From the NCBI GenBank assembly GCA_025997795.1, contig BNVB01000020.1, forward strand, positions 1 through 34,086: a stretch of DNA of 34,086 nt, given 5' to 3'. Position numbers and translations under genes: made by a program. Below the pieces are notes generated by a model. The model was given only the letters and a program-made list of their open reading frames with translations, made no database searches and was not told the DNA's origin. Numbering within the stretch: position 1 is the first letter of the stretch; each line of letters begins with the position of its first letter. Shown here in pieces: positions 6,574 to 14,542 of the stretch. This DNA comes from Spirochaetia bacterium. GTDB lineage: Bacteria; Spirochaetota; Spirochaetia; Treponematales; Breznakiellaceae.

Positions 6574-7478
6574 GGAAATACCCCGGTAATAACCCGGTCC
6601 CTGCCGGACAAGTCCCGGCAGCGTACCGGGCAGCTAAAGCCCCGTTCCTTCATCAAGGCGCTTATGGTTTCCATTTGGGAGGGATCCGCTTCCAGTGCAA
6701 GTGTTCCACCCGCTTCCAGATACAACGGGGCTTCGGCAATGATCCTGCGGATAAGGGAAAGGCCGTCCTGGCCGCCGTCCAGGGCCAGAAGCGGCTCGTG
6801 CCGTACTTCCGGGGAAAGTTCCGCAATAGCCGCCGAGGGTATATAGGGGGCATTGGCGGTGATAAGGGCAAAGCGGGGCGGGCGGGTTTTGGAATGGATG
6901 CCGCGGGTTTTAGAATGGATGCCGGCTTCAAAAAGATCACCTGCTAAAAAAACAACACTTGGTTTTTTGGGCAAAAGTTTTGCCGCATTGGCCCGGGCAA
7001 GGGCCAGGGCAGCTTCGGAAATATCTACGGCCCAGACTTCCAGACGGGGACATTCATGTTTCAGGGCAATGGCGACCGCTCCGCTGCCGGTACAAAGGTC
7101 GAGGACGGGAACAGAAAAACCGCCAGGCGGTGATTTTTCTGCCCGGCGGCGGAGTATGTCAAGGGCCGCTTCAACCAGGATTTCAGTATCAGGCCGGGGA
7201 ACAAGGACTTCGGGGCTGACGGTAAAATCAAGGCCCCAAAATTCCTTGCGGCCCAGGATATGGGCAATACATTCACCATTCTGGCGGCGTTCCAAAAATT
7301 CAGCATAACGGTCTTCTTGTTCTTTACCCAGTTCGGCTTCGGGATGGGCATAGAGCTGTTCGCGGCTTTGTTCCGCCGCTTCGGCAAGGAGCAGGGCCGC
7401 ATCCAGGGCGGGGGAACTGATGTTTTTTGAAACCAGGAGCTTAATCCCCCTGGATAAAAGTTCCTCTATGGCGGGCAT
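6570..7478 (-). CDS. prmC: Release factor glutamine methyltransferase PrmC (HemK)
   Basis: A 302-residue SAM-dependent methyltransferase that modifies the GGQ glutamine of class 1 release factors. Visible: an N-terminal helical domain; VPRPDTEILVE (93-103); the SAM-binding VLDLCTGSGAVAIALK (125-140); VDISEAAL; and the catalytic loop, which here reads NAPY (209-212) instead of the usual NPPY. A seven-residue unit GIHSKTR occurs twice in a row (186-199) just before that loop, where relatives have a short turn; it is encoded by two copies of a 21-bp repeat also found in two other genes of this window. Start at 7478 follows AGGAAG; the gene begins 9 nt after the acyltransferase stop. Confidence 0.9.
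   Translation of the reverse strand: MPAIEELLSRGIKLLVSKNISSPALDAALLLAEAAEQSREQLYAHPEAELGKEQEDRYAEFLERRQNGECIAHILGRKEFWGLDFTVSPEVLVPRPDTEILVEAALDILRRRAEKSPPGGFSVPVLDLCTGSGAVAIALKHECPRLEVWAVDISEAALALARANAAKLLPKKPSVVFLAGDLFEAGIHSKTRGIHSKTRPPRFALITANAPYIPSAAIAELSPEVRHEPLLALDGGQDGLSLIRRIIAEAPLYLEAGGTLALEADPSQMETISALMKERGFSCPVRCRDLSGRDRVITGVFP
6882..6923. repeat. Two copies of the 21-bp in-frame repeat inside prmC
   Basis: Units at 6882-6902 and 6903-6923 differ by one base (ttttgg versus ttttag before AATGGATGCC). Read on the plus strand they carry the core GGAATGGATGC shared with 15810-15914 and 10402-10422. In prmC the opposite strand is the coding one, giving GIHSKTR per unit. Confidence 0.9.
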
Positions 7479-7487
7479 GACTGCTTC

Positions 7488-8843
7488 CTATATCTGGTAG
7501 GAAGCCGCACGGTCGATACAGTCAAAAAAGGCCGCTTCCATATCATTCATGGCGGCAGCGATGGCTTCTTTTTTGTTTTCTTTATACGAATTGAGCCGTT
7601 CAGTCAGGTTGATGGGCGGTGCAATCTGGATAAGTACCCGCTTGGGATGTACGTTGAGCACCCGGTTTGAGTAGGCCCCGCCCATGGTCCGGTTGGCAAA
7701 ATCCCAGAGATTCTGGGCATATTCAATTTTGATATAGAGAGGAGAGTCTTCGGCGGGCACGGGAACCCGGAAGTACCAGGCAAAGTCCACCAGTTCCATG
7801 TGCCGCGAAGCATGCCAGGCTTCCCCCGCATCCAGATTCGTAAGGGCCCGTTCCAAAAGGCTGAGGTGATCGAGGCTTGCGGCGCCGGGGATGATCATCT
7901 TGTCCCAACAAAGCTGCCGGATACGGTAAAGCCGCTTAAAGAGATCCTTATTCTGCCGATCAATTCCTAAAGAATGTTCAGCCCTGTCCAGGGCAGCTTC
8001 GGTAACCGTATCTACCCGTTCGTTAAAACTCTGTTCCCCGTTGGGTACGATGCCGTAGCGTTTTTCATTTTGTTCAAGGATATAATTTCTGGCCCGTTCC
8101 AGCCGTTGGGTAAACTTTAGTTTTTCTTTTCCCTTAAAGCCCGTGTATTTGTCGATCTTGCGGAGCATCTTGTTAAGGGACCAGCGGCCCATGCTGCCAT
8201 AACGGAAATGGATAGAAACCGGAAGGATCTCCACCGGGCAGTTTTTGCCCTCTTTTTCCAGCCGTTCCGCCGCCTGGAAACCAATGCGGACCGTTCCCTG
8301 TTCCAGCCGGGGGACCGATTCGGTGGTATAACTTACCTGCCCCTCCGGGGCGATAGCCAGGGGATAGGGCCCGTCGGATATGGCCCGGAAGATCCTGGCC
8401 ATGCCCACGGAATCTATCTTGGCATGATGAACAGGCATGGCCCCCAGCCGCGGCATAATCCACCGGGCCACCTTGCCTCCCCAGCGGGCTACTTCATAGC
8501 CATAGACAAAAAATGCATGGGGACGACGGCAGAATTTGACCCCCGCCCGGCGAGCCTTTGCGCGGAGTTTATAGAGGATATACCACATAAGGAGCTGGGC
8601 TTCCCCCCCGTTGGGATGCCGGAAGGCAAGGATACAGCGGCTTTTTCCCTCCAGGGTACGTTGGAAGGTATCAAAAAGGGGCCCGCCGTTCCTTAGCACC
8701 ACCCGGGCTATGCCCAAAACAAAAAAAAGGTAGAGCCGCCCCAGAATCCGGCAAACAAAGAGAACCAGCCGGGAAATACGGGGTTCCGGTACCTCAACAT
8801 CCGGTGATGCAACAGAAACCGGTTTAATGTAGGGCCTGTACAT
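7488..8843 (-). CDS. PlsC-like glycerophospholipid acyltransferase
   Basis: A 451-residue membrane-associated acyltransferase. A hydrophobic segment lies at about 24-50. It is followed by the acyltransferase motif HPNGGE (76-81), a variant of HX4D/E, then an APEGQVSYTTES segment corresponding to the glycerol-phosphate binding motif, and VEILPVSIHF. The roughly 200-residue C-terminal part resembles no domain I can name. It probably transfers acyl chains to (lyso)phosphatidate or a related lipid. The predicted promoter ends only eight bases before the ATG and there is no ribosome site, so the mRNA may be leaderless. First gene of the operon with prmC, rel and the HIT gene. Confidence 0.75.
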   Translation of the reverse strand: MYRPYIKPVSVASPDVEVPEPRISRLVLFVCRILGRLYLFFVLGIARVVLRNGGPLFDTFQRTLEGKSRCILAFRHPNGGEAQLLMWYILYKLRAKARRAGVKFCRRPHAFFVYGYEVARWGGKVARWIMPRLGAMPVHHAKIDSVGMARIFRAISDGPYPLAIAPEGQVSYTTESVPRLEQGTVRIGFQAAERLEKEGKNCPVEILPVSIHFRYGSMGRWSLNKMLRKIDKYTGFKGKEKLKFTQRLERARNYILEQNEKRYGIVPNGEQSFNERVDTVTEAALDRAEHSLGIDRQNKDLFKRLYRIRQLCWDKMIIPGAASLDHLSLLERALTNLDAGEAWHASRHMELVDFAWYFRVPVPAEDSPLYIKIEYAQNLWDFANRTMGGAYSNRVLNVHPKRVLIQIAPPINLTERLNSYKENKKEAIAAAMNDMEAAFFDCIDRAASYQI

Positions 8844-8851
8844 GTTTTTTT

Positions 8852-8880
8852 ATCATATACCGAATGGAAAGGAGGCACAA
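8852..8880 (-). promoter_or_regulatory. Promoter of the plsC-prmC-rel-hit operon, nearly abutting the start codon
   Basis: Minus strand: TTGTGC (8880-8875), 17-bp spacer, TATGAT (8857-8852, 5/6). The expected +1 is about 8845, two bases before the ATG at 8843. No Shine-Dalgarno sequence lies between. The -35 match is weak (3/6), so this rests on the -10 box and spacing. Confidence 0.5.
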
Positions 8881-8934
8881 GGGCTAAGAGAACACAAAAA
8901 AGGGCTTTTTGCTCATGCCTTATCCCATAAAGAA

Positions 8935-8960
8935 TTAGGCCGCCCATATGGACGGCCTAA
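8935..8960 (-). terminator. Rho-independent terminator of tRNA-Asn
   Basis: Eleven-base-pair stem: ttaggccgccc (8935-8945) with ggacggcctaa (8950-8960), loop atat, followed on the minus strand by TTCTTT. It begins four bases after the tRNA 3' end. Confidence 0.75.
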
Positions 8961-8963
8961 AAG

Positions 8964-9036
8964 CTCCCCCGCGCGGGTTCGAACCACGGACCCAGTGGTT
9001 AACAGCCACTTGCTCTGCCAGCTGAGCTACAGGGGA
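8964..9036 (-). tRNA. tRNA-Asn (anticodon GTT)
   Basis: 73-nt cloverleaf on the minus strand. Acceptor TCCCCTG pairs with CGGGGGA (one G-U), followed by discriminator G. The D-arm holds AGCTCAGCTGGCAGAGC. The anticodon stem AGTGG/CCACT encloses loop CTGTTAA, with anticodon GTT. The T-arm contains GGTTCGAACC. CCA is not encoded. It is a single tRNA gene with its own promoter and terminator. Confidence 0.97.
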
Positions 9037-9046
9037 AAGTAGGTAA

Positions 9047-9075
9047 AAATTAGCAACTTTTTTTGAAAATGTCAA
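9047..9075 (-). promoter_or_regulatory. Promoter of tRNA-Asn
   Basis: Minus strand: perfect TTGACA (9075-9070), 17-bp spacer with an A-run, then TAATTT (9052-9047, weak). The expected +1 near 9040 leaves a leader of about four bases before the mature tRNA end. Confidence 0.55.
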
Positions 9076-9076
9076 G

Positions 9077-9106
9077 TGAGCTGGTTCCAAAATCGGTTAT
9101 TTTGTC
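9077..9106 (+). repeat. Dispersed 30-bp repeat, copy 1
   Basis: The 30 bases beginning tgagctggttccaaaatc recur perfectly as the reverse complement at 30765-30794. Here it lies between the 3' end of the PHP gene and the tRNA promoter. The element contains no gene. Confidence 0.9.
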
Positions 9107-9126
9107 CGCCTCCGCAATGGGCCGGG

Positions 9127-10017
9127 TTATTCCAAAGGTACTTCCTGCCATCCCGCTTTTCCGTCCTGCCGTCCTGTAAAGAGGAGCATAGTCCGGTACC
9201 CTGCGTTTTCCATGGTTTTGACGGCTGTTTCATAATGGCCGCCAAGGTGGTCCGGGGCATGGGCATCGGCGGTGATAACGAGGGGTATGTTTCTTTCCTT
9301 AAGGAGCCGGAGTCCGTCCAATGAAGGGTAGGGATCGGCGGTGCGGCCCCGGTTGATGCCGCCGGTATTTACTTCCACCACGGGGTTTCTTTCGCTGTCC
9401 GCGGAACGGGCGGCGGCGATTGTATCCGCTGTTTCGGTAAGCATTTTTTTATAGCGGAAATCGCTTGGCGACAAAAACCCAAAGCGGTCGTTGTTTTTCT
9501 TTACCAGATCCAGGTGAGCCAGAATATCGCAGTTTCCTCCGCGGATCATGTTATTGTAGGCTGTATAGTAGGCCGCAGAAAGGGCCATTCCGTCATTATC
9601 AAAGCCCTCCAGGCCCCGGCAAAATTCTTCATCAGGACCGTCAACGGTAAAGAGTTCGCCGTTTTTGGGAACACGGACATAGTGGACGGCCCCAATGATA
9701 TAGTCCAGGGGCAGGTTTTGAATATCGGGATTGGCGGGACCGCTAAGGCCTTCAATATAATCAACTTCCAAACCCAGGTAGACGGCAAGTTTTCCTTCCC
9801 AGTTTTTGCGGGCTTCCAATACGGTACTGATGTATTCATCCAGCCGTTCATCGCTCAGGTGCCAGTTGGTTTTGATTCCTGTTTTACGGGTTAGGGGAGC
9901 GTGGGAGCTGAACCCCAGGGAATCAAAGCCCTTTTCAAAGGCCGCCCGGCACATGGTTTCTACATCTGCCGCGCCGTCGCAAAAGCTAGTGTGGGTATGC
10001 AGGCAGCTATAGGTCAT
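9127..10017 (-). CDS. PHP-family phosphatase, histidinol-phosphatase type
   Basis: A 296-residue PHP-domain hydrolase of the HisJ/HisK type. The metal-binding signature LHTHTSFCDGA is at residues 6-16, followed by GFSSHAPL, LGLEVDYI, GAVHYV, DILAHLDL and the final ITADAHAPDHLG. Known relatives dephosphorylate histidinol phosphate in histidine synthesis; other PHP proteins act on other phosphoesters, so the substrate is not certain. The ATG overlaps the stop of the histidine kinase gene by four bases (ATGA), making it the last gene of a signalling operon. That setting is unusual for a biosynthetic enzyme and hints at a phosphatase role in signalling or simply a shared transcript. Confidence 0.8.
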   Translation of the reverse strand: MTYSCLHTHTSFCDGAADVETMCRAAFEKGFDSLGFSSHAPLTRKTGIKTNWHLSDERLDEYISTVLEARKNWEGKLAVYLGLEVDYIEGLSGPANPDIQNLPLDYIIGAVHYVRVPKNGELFTVDGPDEEFCRGLEGFDNDGMALSAAYYTAYNNMIRGGNCDILAHLDLVKKNNDRFGFLSPSDFRYKKMLTETADTIAAARSADSERNPVVEVNTGGINRGRTADPYPSLDGLRLLKERNIPLVITADAHAPDHLGGHYETAVKTMENAGYRTMLLFTGRQDGKAGWQEVPLE

Positions 10018-12119
10018 TGGTTTGTTCCATGGATATAAGCCCCGGCTTCTTTTTTAAAGCGGTCAAAAGCTTCCAGCACCGCCGGAAGGGCAGCTTCCGC
10101 TTTCTTCCGATCCTTCTGTTTAGCGGCCTTTTCCAGTATGGCGGCGGCATAACCAAGTTCTGTTCCCGACATAGTCATGGCGGTGCCTTTGATCGTATGA
10201 GCCAGACGGTAGGCCTCTTCCCATTTTTCCCCGGCCAGCAGATCCGGAAAACTTTCCAGTTGTCCGGCGCTCCGTTGGACAAAACGATCCAGTAGGGATT
10301 TGGCCAGGTCGCTGTTGTTCATAAAAGTGTCCAGCAGATCTTCCTTGCTGAATATCCGCGCCGGACCGGGTGTTAGTGCCGCATTTACTGCGGCAGGCGA
10401 AGCGGCATCCATTCCAAGACCCGCCTTTCCCGCCCATTTATGGTACATGGCTGCAATATCCGGCTGCTTAAAGGGTTTAAGCAGTATGTCGTCAAAACCC
10501 GCTTCCCGGCATTGCTGTTGTTCATCCGCCAGCACTCCGGCGGTAACGGCAATAAGGGGCCGCTTAAAACCGGATTTACGCAGTTCCGCCGCCGCTTCGT
10601 AACCATTCATCCGGGGCATTTGGATATCCATAAAAATCAAATCCGGCGGATTAGCGGCGGCTTTTTCCAGCGCTTCCACCCCGTCTCCGGCGCTCTCGGT
10701 TTTAGTACTGAGTTTTTCCATGATTAGTTCAAAGAGCCGGCGGTTTACCGGGTGATCCTCCACGATAAGTACTTTCATTTTTTCCGCCGGAACTTTTTCC
10801 GCACCGGCAGAAAGGATAAGGTCTTCGGCGGGAACGATAAAATCCGCCGCCGGCGGTTTTTCTGCCGCCGCCTTTTCTGCCGCCGCCTTTTCCGCCGCTT
10901 CCGCTTCTGTTCCGGTTGGGACGGGAGCTTCTTCGGCGGGAATGGTAAAACGGAAAACCGATCCGCCGTTATGGTTGGGAACCATCTCGATGGTTCCCCC
11001 CATAAGTTCCACCATGCTGCGGGAAATGGCCAGCCCAAGGCCGGTCCCGCCGAAGCGCCGGGTGTGGGAAGAATCGGCCTGCATGAAGGTGGTAAAAAGC
11101 CGTTCCCGCGCTTCTTCGCTTATGCCAATTCCCGTATCCGCCACCGATACGCTAATGGTCCTGTTCCGGGAATCGGCTCCCGGCGATACGGCGGCGCTGA
11201 TGGTAATTGATCCCTGGGGGGTAAATTTTACCGCGTTTTTAACCAGGTTGATTACAACCTGGCGGAATTTTCCGGCATCCCCCAGCATGGGTTCCTGCGA
11301 AGCGGAATCCAAATCAAGCGTTACTTCCAGGCCTTTTTTGCCTGTTTCCAGAGAAAGCATCTCCGCCGCCTGCAGGATGGTTTTGGCGGGAGAAAAGGGA
11401 ATCCGTTCCAGTTCCATTTTTCCCGCCTCAATTTTGGAATAATCCAGAATATCGTTTACCAAAGAAAGAAGCACCTCGGTAGAAAATTTTATCTGCCGGG
11501 TATATTCATCCTGATTTTTTGCGAGTAACGTGCTTTCCAGCAATTCTGTCATGCCGATGATTGTCTGAATGGGAGTGCGGATCTCGTGGCTCATCACAGC
11601 CAGAAAGCGGCTTTTGGCTTCCATGGTTTTTTCGGCGATCCGCATATCTTCCTGTAGTTTTTCTTCTGCTTCAATTTCTACTGTTTCATCGTTCATGATA
11701 AAACCGACAAAGGGCCCCCGGCCGGAAAGATCTACCCGGGGATCATGGCTCATTTTCCATGCGTAAATTTTAAACCAATGGACATTGTTAAACTTGTCCC
11801 GGTAGGGGGTTTTAAAATCCATGTGATCGGTATTGTCGTTGTTGATAAGTTTGGAAAGCAGATTGGAAAAACGAACCGTGTCATGGATAGGCAAAAAATC
11901 AATGGAAGAGCCAAGTCTGGCGTTGTTGCTCTTAATATCTACCGGAGTTCCCGAAAGGTAAGCGATAAGCCTGCTAAAACTATCGTTCCCCGCCACAAGG
12001 ATCCCCGACTTGTCCGCAATGGCCATGGCAGTTCCGGCATCCTTAAAAAAGTGGAAGTAGGTGCTTTGGAGTCCTTTAAAGAAGGGTTTTTCAACGTTCT
12101 GTTCGCTGCCTTCTTCCAT
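10014..12119 (-). CDS. Soluble hybrid sensor histidine kinase (PAS-HisKA-HATPase-REC-HPt)
   Basis: A 701-residue cytoplasmic kinase with no transmembrane segment. PAS-like sensor (about 20-150); coiled linker; HisKA with phosphorylated H178 in MSHEIRTPIQ; HATPase with N-box NLVKNAVKF (291-299), G1 DTGIGI (328-333) and GGTGLGLAI (357-365); linker of AAAEK repeats (about 409-425); receiver with D498 in FMDIQMPRMNG and K548; HPt with H641 in AHTIKGTA. It can run a full phosphorelay within one chain. The linker between receiver and HPt contains GLGMDAAS, encoded by one unit of the 21-bp repeat (10402-10422). It starts two bases after the stop of the double-receiver gene, its probable partner. Confidence 0.93.
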   Translation of the reverse strand: MEEGSEQNVEKPFFKGLQSTYFHFFKDAGTAMAIADKSGILVAGNDSFSRLIAYLSGTPVDIKSNNARLGSSIDFLPIHDTVRFSNLLSKLINNDNTDHMDFKTPYRDKFNNVHWFKIYAWKMSHDPRVDLSGRGPFVGFIMNDETVEIEAEEKLQEDMRIAEKTMEAKSRFLAVMSHEIRTPIQTIIGMTELLESTLLAKNQDEYTRQIKFSTEVLLSLVNDILDYSKIEAGKMELERIPFSPAKTILQAAEMLSLETGKKGLEVTLDLDSASQEPMLGDAGKFRQVVINLVKNAVKFTPQGSITISAAVSPGADSRNRTISVSVADTGIGISEEARERLFTTFMQADSSHTRRFGGTGLGLAISRSMVELMGGTIEMVPNHNGGSVFRFTIPAEEAPVPTGTEAEAAEKAAAEKAAAEKPPAADFIVPAEDLILSAGAEKVPAEKMKVLIVEDHPVNRRLFELIMEKLSTKTESAGDGVEALEKAAANPPDLIFMDIQMPRMNGYEAAAELRKSGFKRPLIAVTAGVLADEQQQCREAGFDDILLKPFKQPDIAAMYHKWAGKAGLGMDAASPAAVNAALTPGPARIFSKEDLLDTFMNNSDLAKSLLDRFVQRSAGQLESFPDLLAGEKWEEAYRLAHTIKGTAMTMSGTELGYAAAILEKAAKQKDRKKAEAALPAVLEAFDRFKKEAGAYIHGTNQ
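10402..10422 (-). repeat. Single unit of the 21-bp in-frame repeat in the kinase linker
   Basis: One unit with the same core (GGAATGGATGC on the minus strand) as in prmC and the PfkB kinase. It encodes LGMDAAS in the linker between receiver and HPt domains, a place tolerant of insertion. Confidence 0.75.
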
Positions 12120-12121
12120 GG

Positions 12122-13378
12122 CTAAAAATTGACCCGGAGTATTTCCAGGGCCTTTTTAAAGATATCCGCCGGTTTAAGGGGCTTGGTAAGATAACTTTTA
12201 ATCCCCATTTGAAAAGAGCGGATCACCGTTTCCCGCTGGTTTATGGCAGAAAGAACGATAACCGGAGTTTCAATACCCCTGTCCTTAAGTTCCCGCAATA
12301 CGGCAAAACCATCGGCCCTGGGCATAAGCAGATCCAAAAAGATAAGATCAAATTTTTCTTTGTCCATCCCGGCTATAAATTCCGCTCCATCGGCATACAA
12401 GCTTAGGTCTATATCAAAACCGTTAAAGGTATTTTTGATAAGTTCCCGGATAATATCATCATCGTCAACGGCGGCAATACGAAGGCCCGTAAGGCTGTCC
12501 TTTACATCTTCAATGGTAAACTTGGTTTCGCCGTCAAAGCGGAGCATCATGGATTCACCGGAGGTATCCCCCGCCGTCAGCACCCTGTCGCCGATAAGCA
12601 CAGCTTCTTGTATTTTGTTTTCTGCATTGTCCAGTTCCGCTAAGAGTCCGTCCAGGGCGTACTTGAGGGTACTCACCACCTCAATATCTTTGTATTCCTT
12701 CTGGTTTGTGATAAAGGTTTTGGCAAAATCATCCTTGGTAAGGATTCTGATGTTACGCTGTTTTGCTTTGGAAGATTGCAGTATGTTGTTCAGCAGACGC
12801 CGGATATTGAAGTCATCGGCGGCGCTTAAACTTATGCCGCTGAGCATAATGATAAGTTTGGGCACCCTGATCTGGTATAGTTCAATAAGTTCAATAATCT
12901 TGAAATATAACAGATCCAGTTTGTCCCGGTTTAAGCCCTCGGTAATTTCTACAAAGATAATGTCTTCGTTGACGTGGACTTCTACGATTCCAGGGCTTTC
13001 ATCGAACTTAAGAACAAGCCCCAGCATTTCCGACAGGGTAGCAAAGAACAGGTCTATATTAACCGGTTTGGTAAAGACGTTTTTGACATTATAGGATACC
13101 AGTTCTAAAATCCTTTTTTGATCCAGGGGCTGGGCTATGATGATAACCGGAATGGGCGCCAAACTGGGACTGGCCTTTTTTTGCTTAAGCAGTTCCATAC
13201 AGCCCTGGCGGCTTAGGTTATAGTCCATAACGACAAGATCCGGCTCTATGCTCCTGAGTTTGGCAAGGCCCTCCAAGCCGCTGACGGCCACGGTAGTTTC
13301 AATATCGTTATCGGTCAGCTTCTGCCGGAGGAATTCCCGGAATTGAGTGGTTTCGTCAATAATAAGGATATGTTTCAC
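12122..13378 (-). CDS. Double-receiver response regulator (REC-middle domain-REC)
   Basis: A 418-residue protein with two receiver domains and no DNA-binding domain. REC1 (1-120) has D52 in VVMDYNLS and K104. REC2 (299-415) has an acidic DDDD patch (305-308), D349 in IFLDLLMPRADG and K399. The middle (about 130-250) holds VEITEGLNRDKLDLLYFKI and KLIIMLSGIS...NIRRLL, resembling an anti-sigma-antagonist (STAS)-like fold; this is inference. Start is GTG at 13378, exactly where the predicted promoter would initiate, with no good ribosome site. First gene of the operon with the hybrid kinase and PHP phosphatase, so it probably receives or splits the kinase's phosphoryl flow. Confidence 0.88.
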   Translation of the reverse strand: MKHILIIDETTQFREFLRQKLTDNDIETTVAVSGLEGLAKLRSIEPDLVVMDYNLSRQGCMELLKQKKASPSLAPIPVIIIAQPLDQKRILELVSYNVKNVFTKPVNIDLFFATLSEMLGLVLKFDESPGIVEVHVNEDIIFVEITEGLNRDKLDLLYFKIIELIELYQIRVPKLIIMLSGISLSAADDFNIRRLLNNILQSSKAKQRNIRILTKDDFAKTFITNQKEYKDIEVVSTLKYALDGLLAELDNAENKIQEAVLIGDRVLTAGDTSGESMMLRFDGETKFTIEDVKDSLTGLRIAAVDDDDIIRELIKNTFNGFDIDLSLYADGAEFIAGMDKEKFDLIFLDLLMPRADGFAVLRELKDRGIETPVIVLSAINQRETVIRSFQMGIKSYLTKPLKPADIFKKALEILRVNF

Positions 13379-13384
13379 CCGTCC

Positions 13385-13413
13385 AGTATAGCGGGATCTG
13401 GAAAATTGTTCAA
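13385..13413 (-). promoter_or_regulatory. Promoter of the signalling operon, predicted leaderless
   Basis: Minus strand: TTGAAC (13413-13408), 17-bp spacer, TATACT (13390-13385, 5/6). Seven bases past the -10 box is 13378, the G of the GTG start. Only CTGGACGG lies before the start, which is not a usable Shine-Dalgarno if transcription starts where predicted. Confidence 0.6.
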
Positions 13414-13427
13414 TATTTTACTATGAT
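13399..13427 (+). promoter_or_regulatory. Divergent promoter for the DJ-1/PfpI gene
   Basis: Plus strand: TGGAAA (13399-13404, 4/6), 17-bp spacer, TATGAT (13422-13427, 5/6). It overlaps the divergent minus-strand promoter at 13385-13413, so the two may compete. The leader of about 30 nt contains a proper GGAGG. Confidence 0.5.
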
Positions 13428-13465
13428 AAAAAGGAAAAAAAGGAATTTGCTTAACGGAGGATCTT

Positions 13466-14035
13466 ATGGGCAAAAAAGCGCTTGTTTTTCTGGCAGCGGG
13501 TTTTGAAGAGGTCGAGGCAGTAACGCCCATCGACTATCTTCGCCGCGCCGGTATCGCTGTTACTATTGCTGCCGTTGGGCAGGACCGGCTTGTAAAGGGC
13601 GTCCACGGCATCGTTTTTACTGCCGATACGACCATAGGGGAACTGGAAAAATCCGGCGGCCTTTCTGCCGCTGCCTGGGATGCGGTTTTTGTTCCCGGCG
13701 GTATGCCCGGCGCATCGAACCTGGCAGCCTGTGCCCCGGCAGGAAACTTCTATAAAGCCATGGCCGCCGCAGGCAAAGTAAGCGCCGCCATCTGCGCTTC
13801 CCCGGCGGTGTTTCTGGCGCCCCTGGGTATCCTGGAAGGAAAGTGGTTTACCTGTTACCCCGGCATGGAAAAGCAGGTTTCTTCCGGAACCTGGACAAGC
13901 GGCCGGGTTGTGGTTGATGGCAATCTTATTACCAGCAGAGGCCCCGGCACCGCTGCGGATTTTGCCTTGGCGCTGATAGAAAAACTGCTTGGCCCGGCGG
14001 AAGCGGAAAAACTGGTAAAAGATGCTTTGCTGTAA
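13466..14035 (+). CDS. DJ-1/PfpI (YajL-like) family protein
   Basis: A 189-residue single-domain protein of the DJ-1/ThiJ/PfpI superfamily. It has the N-terminal LAAGFEEVEAVTPID with the conserved acidic residue (E14/E15), VFVPGGMPGASNL, and the nucleophile elbow AAICASPA with C110. The C-terminal ITSRGPGTAADFALAL is typical of the YajL/DJ-1 branch. Members are linked to protein deglycation or chaperone activity and oxidative stress; the exact activity is debated. Start at 13466 follows GGAGG with good spacing. It is monocistronic, with a divergent promoter upstream and a terminator hairpin directly downstream. Confidence 0.92.
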   Translation: MGKKALVFLAAGFEEVEAVTPIDYLRRAGIAVTIAAVGQDRLVKGVHGIVFTADTTIGELEKSGGLSAAAWDAVFVPGGMPGASNLAACAPAGNFYKAMAAAGKVSAAICASPAVFLAPLGILEGKWFTCYPGMEKQVSSGTWTSGRVVVDGNLITSRGPGTAADFALALIEKLLGPAEAEKLVKDALL

Positions 14036-14057
14036 AAGGGAGGTGGATGAACTTTAG

Positions 14058-14096
14058 ACCGATGTGATCCAAAGACTGACTGGGTATCGGTTTTTT
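14058..14096 (+). terminator. Rho-independent terminator after the DJ-1 gene
   Basis: Outer stem accgat (14058-14063) with atcggt (14086-14091), extended by ATCC/GGGT inside, then six T residues (14091-14096). Confidence 0.65.
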
Positions 14097-14281
14097 ATTC
14101 GCCGGGGGTTAGGTCCAATACCAAAAGTGATGAGGATATTAAACCGCTAAGATAAAGAGAATATGGTGCCACAACCTTACTTCTTTTACTTTTTCGACTT
14201 TGCGGTAATAAAAATTTGCCCCATAAAAAGGAAATGGCCGTACTGTTGTATTGCCCACTACTTTTTAGTATACTTAGGAAC

Positions 14282-14533
14282 GTGGAGCTAGAGATTGTTT
14301 GTATACCAGCAGCCTTCAAACATGGTATAAGCGAAGAAAATATACGGTGGGCTGTTATCCATCCCAGGTATGAAGGCCCCATTGAAGATGAGGAAAACAG
14401 ATATATCGTTCTGGGGTTTGATCGTGCTGGTAATTTGCTTGAAATTATGTACAACCGGCTTAATGAAAAAAAGGTTAAGGTATTCCATGCAATGAAGTGT
14501 CGGAGTATCTTTTTTAGCTTGCTGGACGTATAG
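14282..14533 (+). CDS. BrnT-like toxin of a small toxin-antitoxin pair
   Basis: An 83-residue protein. I prefer the GTG at 14282, which follows AGGA by three bases, over the upstream TTG at 14216; the residues between are not family-like. The core reads FKHGISEENIRWAV, then DEENRYIVLGFDRAGNLLEIMYN and VKVFHAMKCR. This KHG...RY..LG....G..LE pattern resembles BrnT-type RNase toxins, though the FHAMKCR end differs from the usual ARKAT. It is followed ten bases later by a small gene, as in brnT-brnA order. A decayed paralogue with the same FHAMKCR end and a paralogous partner lies at 27541-27865. Confidence 0.6.
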   Translation: MELEIVCIPAAFKHGISEENIRWAVIHPRYEGPIEDEENRYIVLGFDRAGNLLEIMYNRLNEKKVKVFHAMKCRSIFFSLLDV

Positions 14534-14542
14534 GAGAAAACG

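Noticed and set aside
10752..11442. Long plus-strand frames opposite the histidine kinase
   Set aside because: They are antisense shadows of a clearly conserved protein, arginine- and proline-rich, without ribosome sites.
14216..14281. Longer TTG start of the BrnT-like toxin
   Set aside because: No ribosome site, the residues are hydrophobic and unlike the family, and a -10-like TATACT lies within it.
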